Shown here: positions 63,390-64,000 of the stretch, piece by piece | Layout of the letters: each line of letters opens with the position of its first letter | Position numbering within the stretch: position 1 is the stretch's first letter | Source of the DNA: Loktanella sp. PT4BL | GTDB lineage: Bacteria; Pseudomonadota; Alphaproteobacteria; Rhodobacterales; Rhodobacteraceae | Assembly (NCBI RefSeq): GCF_003201935.1 | Contig: NZ_QJJL01000001.1 | Location: 855,417-919,416, forward strand | Reading direction: 5' to 3' | Length of the DNA: 64,000 nt | Notes under the pieces: model-generated | What the model was told of the DNA's origin: nothing | The model's database searches: none | The model's input: only the letters and a program-made list of their open reading frames with translations | Program-made: the position numbers and the translations under genes

Positions 63390-64000
63390 CTAGAGTGCTG
63401 CTTTCATCTCGGCCAGCCAATTGTCCACGAACGCATCAAACCGCGCATCCGGCTGGCGCAGGGGGAAGACCTCGGCGAAGGGGTCGGGCGCGGTGATTTT
63501 GCTGCCGGACATTTCCTGCAACACGTTGTGGCCGCAGAACGGGACATAGGTTTCCGAATAGCCGCCCTCGTGGACCATCACCAGTTTGCCTTCGCAGACG
63601 TCGCGGGCCAGCGCCATGACTTGCGCTGTCATCATCTGGAAGGTTTCGGCGGTGGCCAGCATCCGGCCCAGCGGGTCGTTGGCGGCGGCATCAAAACCGC
63701 AGGCGATGATCAGCACATCCGGCGCGAAATCGCGGATGGCGGGCAGGGCGAGACGTTCCATCGCGGCCAGATAGCCCGCATGCCCTGTGCCGGGGGGGAG
63801 GGGGATGTTGAGGTTATAGCCTTTGCCTGCACCGGTGCCGCGGTCGGTAAAGGCGCCGGTGTCCATGGGGTAATTGCGTTCCTGGTGGAGCGAGACGGTC
63901 AGCACATCGGCGCGGTCGTAGAATACAGCCTCTGTGCCGTTGCCGTGGTGCACGTCCCAGTCGAGCACGGCAAAGCGGTTTGCCAGCCCGGCGGCTTTGG
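63390..64000 (-). CDS. Histone deacetylase family protein (partial, runs off the window)
   Basis: The frame is open to the window edge at 64000, so the N-terminus is missing; about 200 residues are visible. Family features: VLDWDVHHGNGTEAVFYDRA (His-His pair and metal Asp), DVLIIACGFDAAANDPLGRM (metal Asp) and MVHEGGYSETYVPFCGHNVL. These are zinc amidohydrolases related to acetylpolyamine amidohydrolases and class II deacetylases; in bacteria they often deacetylate small amines. Confidence 0.88.
   Translation of the reverse strand, partial: KAAGLANRFAVLDWDVHHGNGTEAVFYDRADVLTVSLHQERNYPMDTGAFTDRGTGAGKGYNLNIPLPPGTGHAGYLAAMERLALPAIRDFAPDVLIIACGFDAAANDPLGRMLATAETFQMMTAQVMALARDVCEGKLVMVHEGGYSETYVPFCGHNVLQEMSGSKITAPDPFAEVFPLRQPDARFDAFVDNWLAEMKAAL

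Noticed and set aside
1..64000. CRISPR array, prophage or insertion sequence
   Set aside because: No regularly spaced short repeats, no transposase or phage structural genes beyond a single tail-collar-domain gene; the tyrosine recombinase is the housekeeping XerC.

Overview
The window looks like chromosomal DNA of a marine alphaproteobacterium of the Roseobacter group (Rhodobacteraceae), with high GC. Lineage markers are the imuA-imuB-dnaE2 mutagenesis cassette behind a GAAC-N7-GAAC LexA box, phosphatidylcholine synthase, small DUF484 and DUF1467 proteins, a 217-residue transaldolase, and the bacteriochlorophyll genes bchE and bchJ behind PpsR/CrtJ boxes. The bch genes suggest an aerobic anoxygenic phototroph or a relative of one.

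Layout. 1-3321 is a decayed polymorphic-toxin region. It holds a nuclease toxin tip broken by an in-frame TGA, with its SUKH immunity gene; a second alternative tip behind a duplicated 190-bp segment, broken by an in-frame TAA, with its own putative immunity gene; and a CdiA-like pretoxin fragment. 3295-6927 (minus strand) is a compact RiPP operon: an 81-residue precursor with three copies of a Cys/Thr motif, an APH-type kinase, a HopA1-type lyase and a LanC cyclase. This is a fully split, class V-like lanthipeptide machinery and the most interesting item here. 7022-12212 (plus) holds a Crp-family regulator, a PLP decarboxylase, a FIST sensor protein and a class III adenylate cyclase, probably one cAMP signalling unit. 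12306-18641 encodes a large repeat-rich autotransporter, a tail-collar protein and a DUF4331 protein. A tRNA-Ser(GCU) precedes the SOS cassette at 19330-24933.

24945-34467 holds a chemoreceptor, a five-gene catabolic operon in which neighbouring genes overlap by one to four bases (HyuA, HyuB, FAD oxidoreductase, HpcH aldolase, NAD epimerase/dehydrogenase), and a pair of small YdcZ-like transporters. 34486-48872 is mostly core genome: rpsD, hisC, tyrC, ileS, ogt, pcs, xerC, tal, priA and tdk. 49140-51439 carries small accessory genes around a FabH-like synthase. 51607-64000 holds carB, bchE-bchJ, aspS, a response regulator, methylmalonyl-CoA epimerase, membrane proteins, a nitroreductase, a c-type cytochrome and a partial histone-deacetylase-family gene running off the window.

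All coordinates and motifs were read by eye. Family names come from recognition of motifs and domain order, not from database searches.
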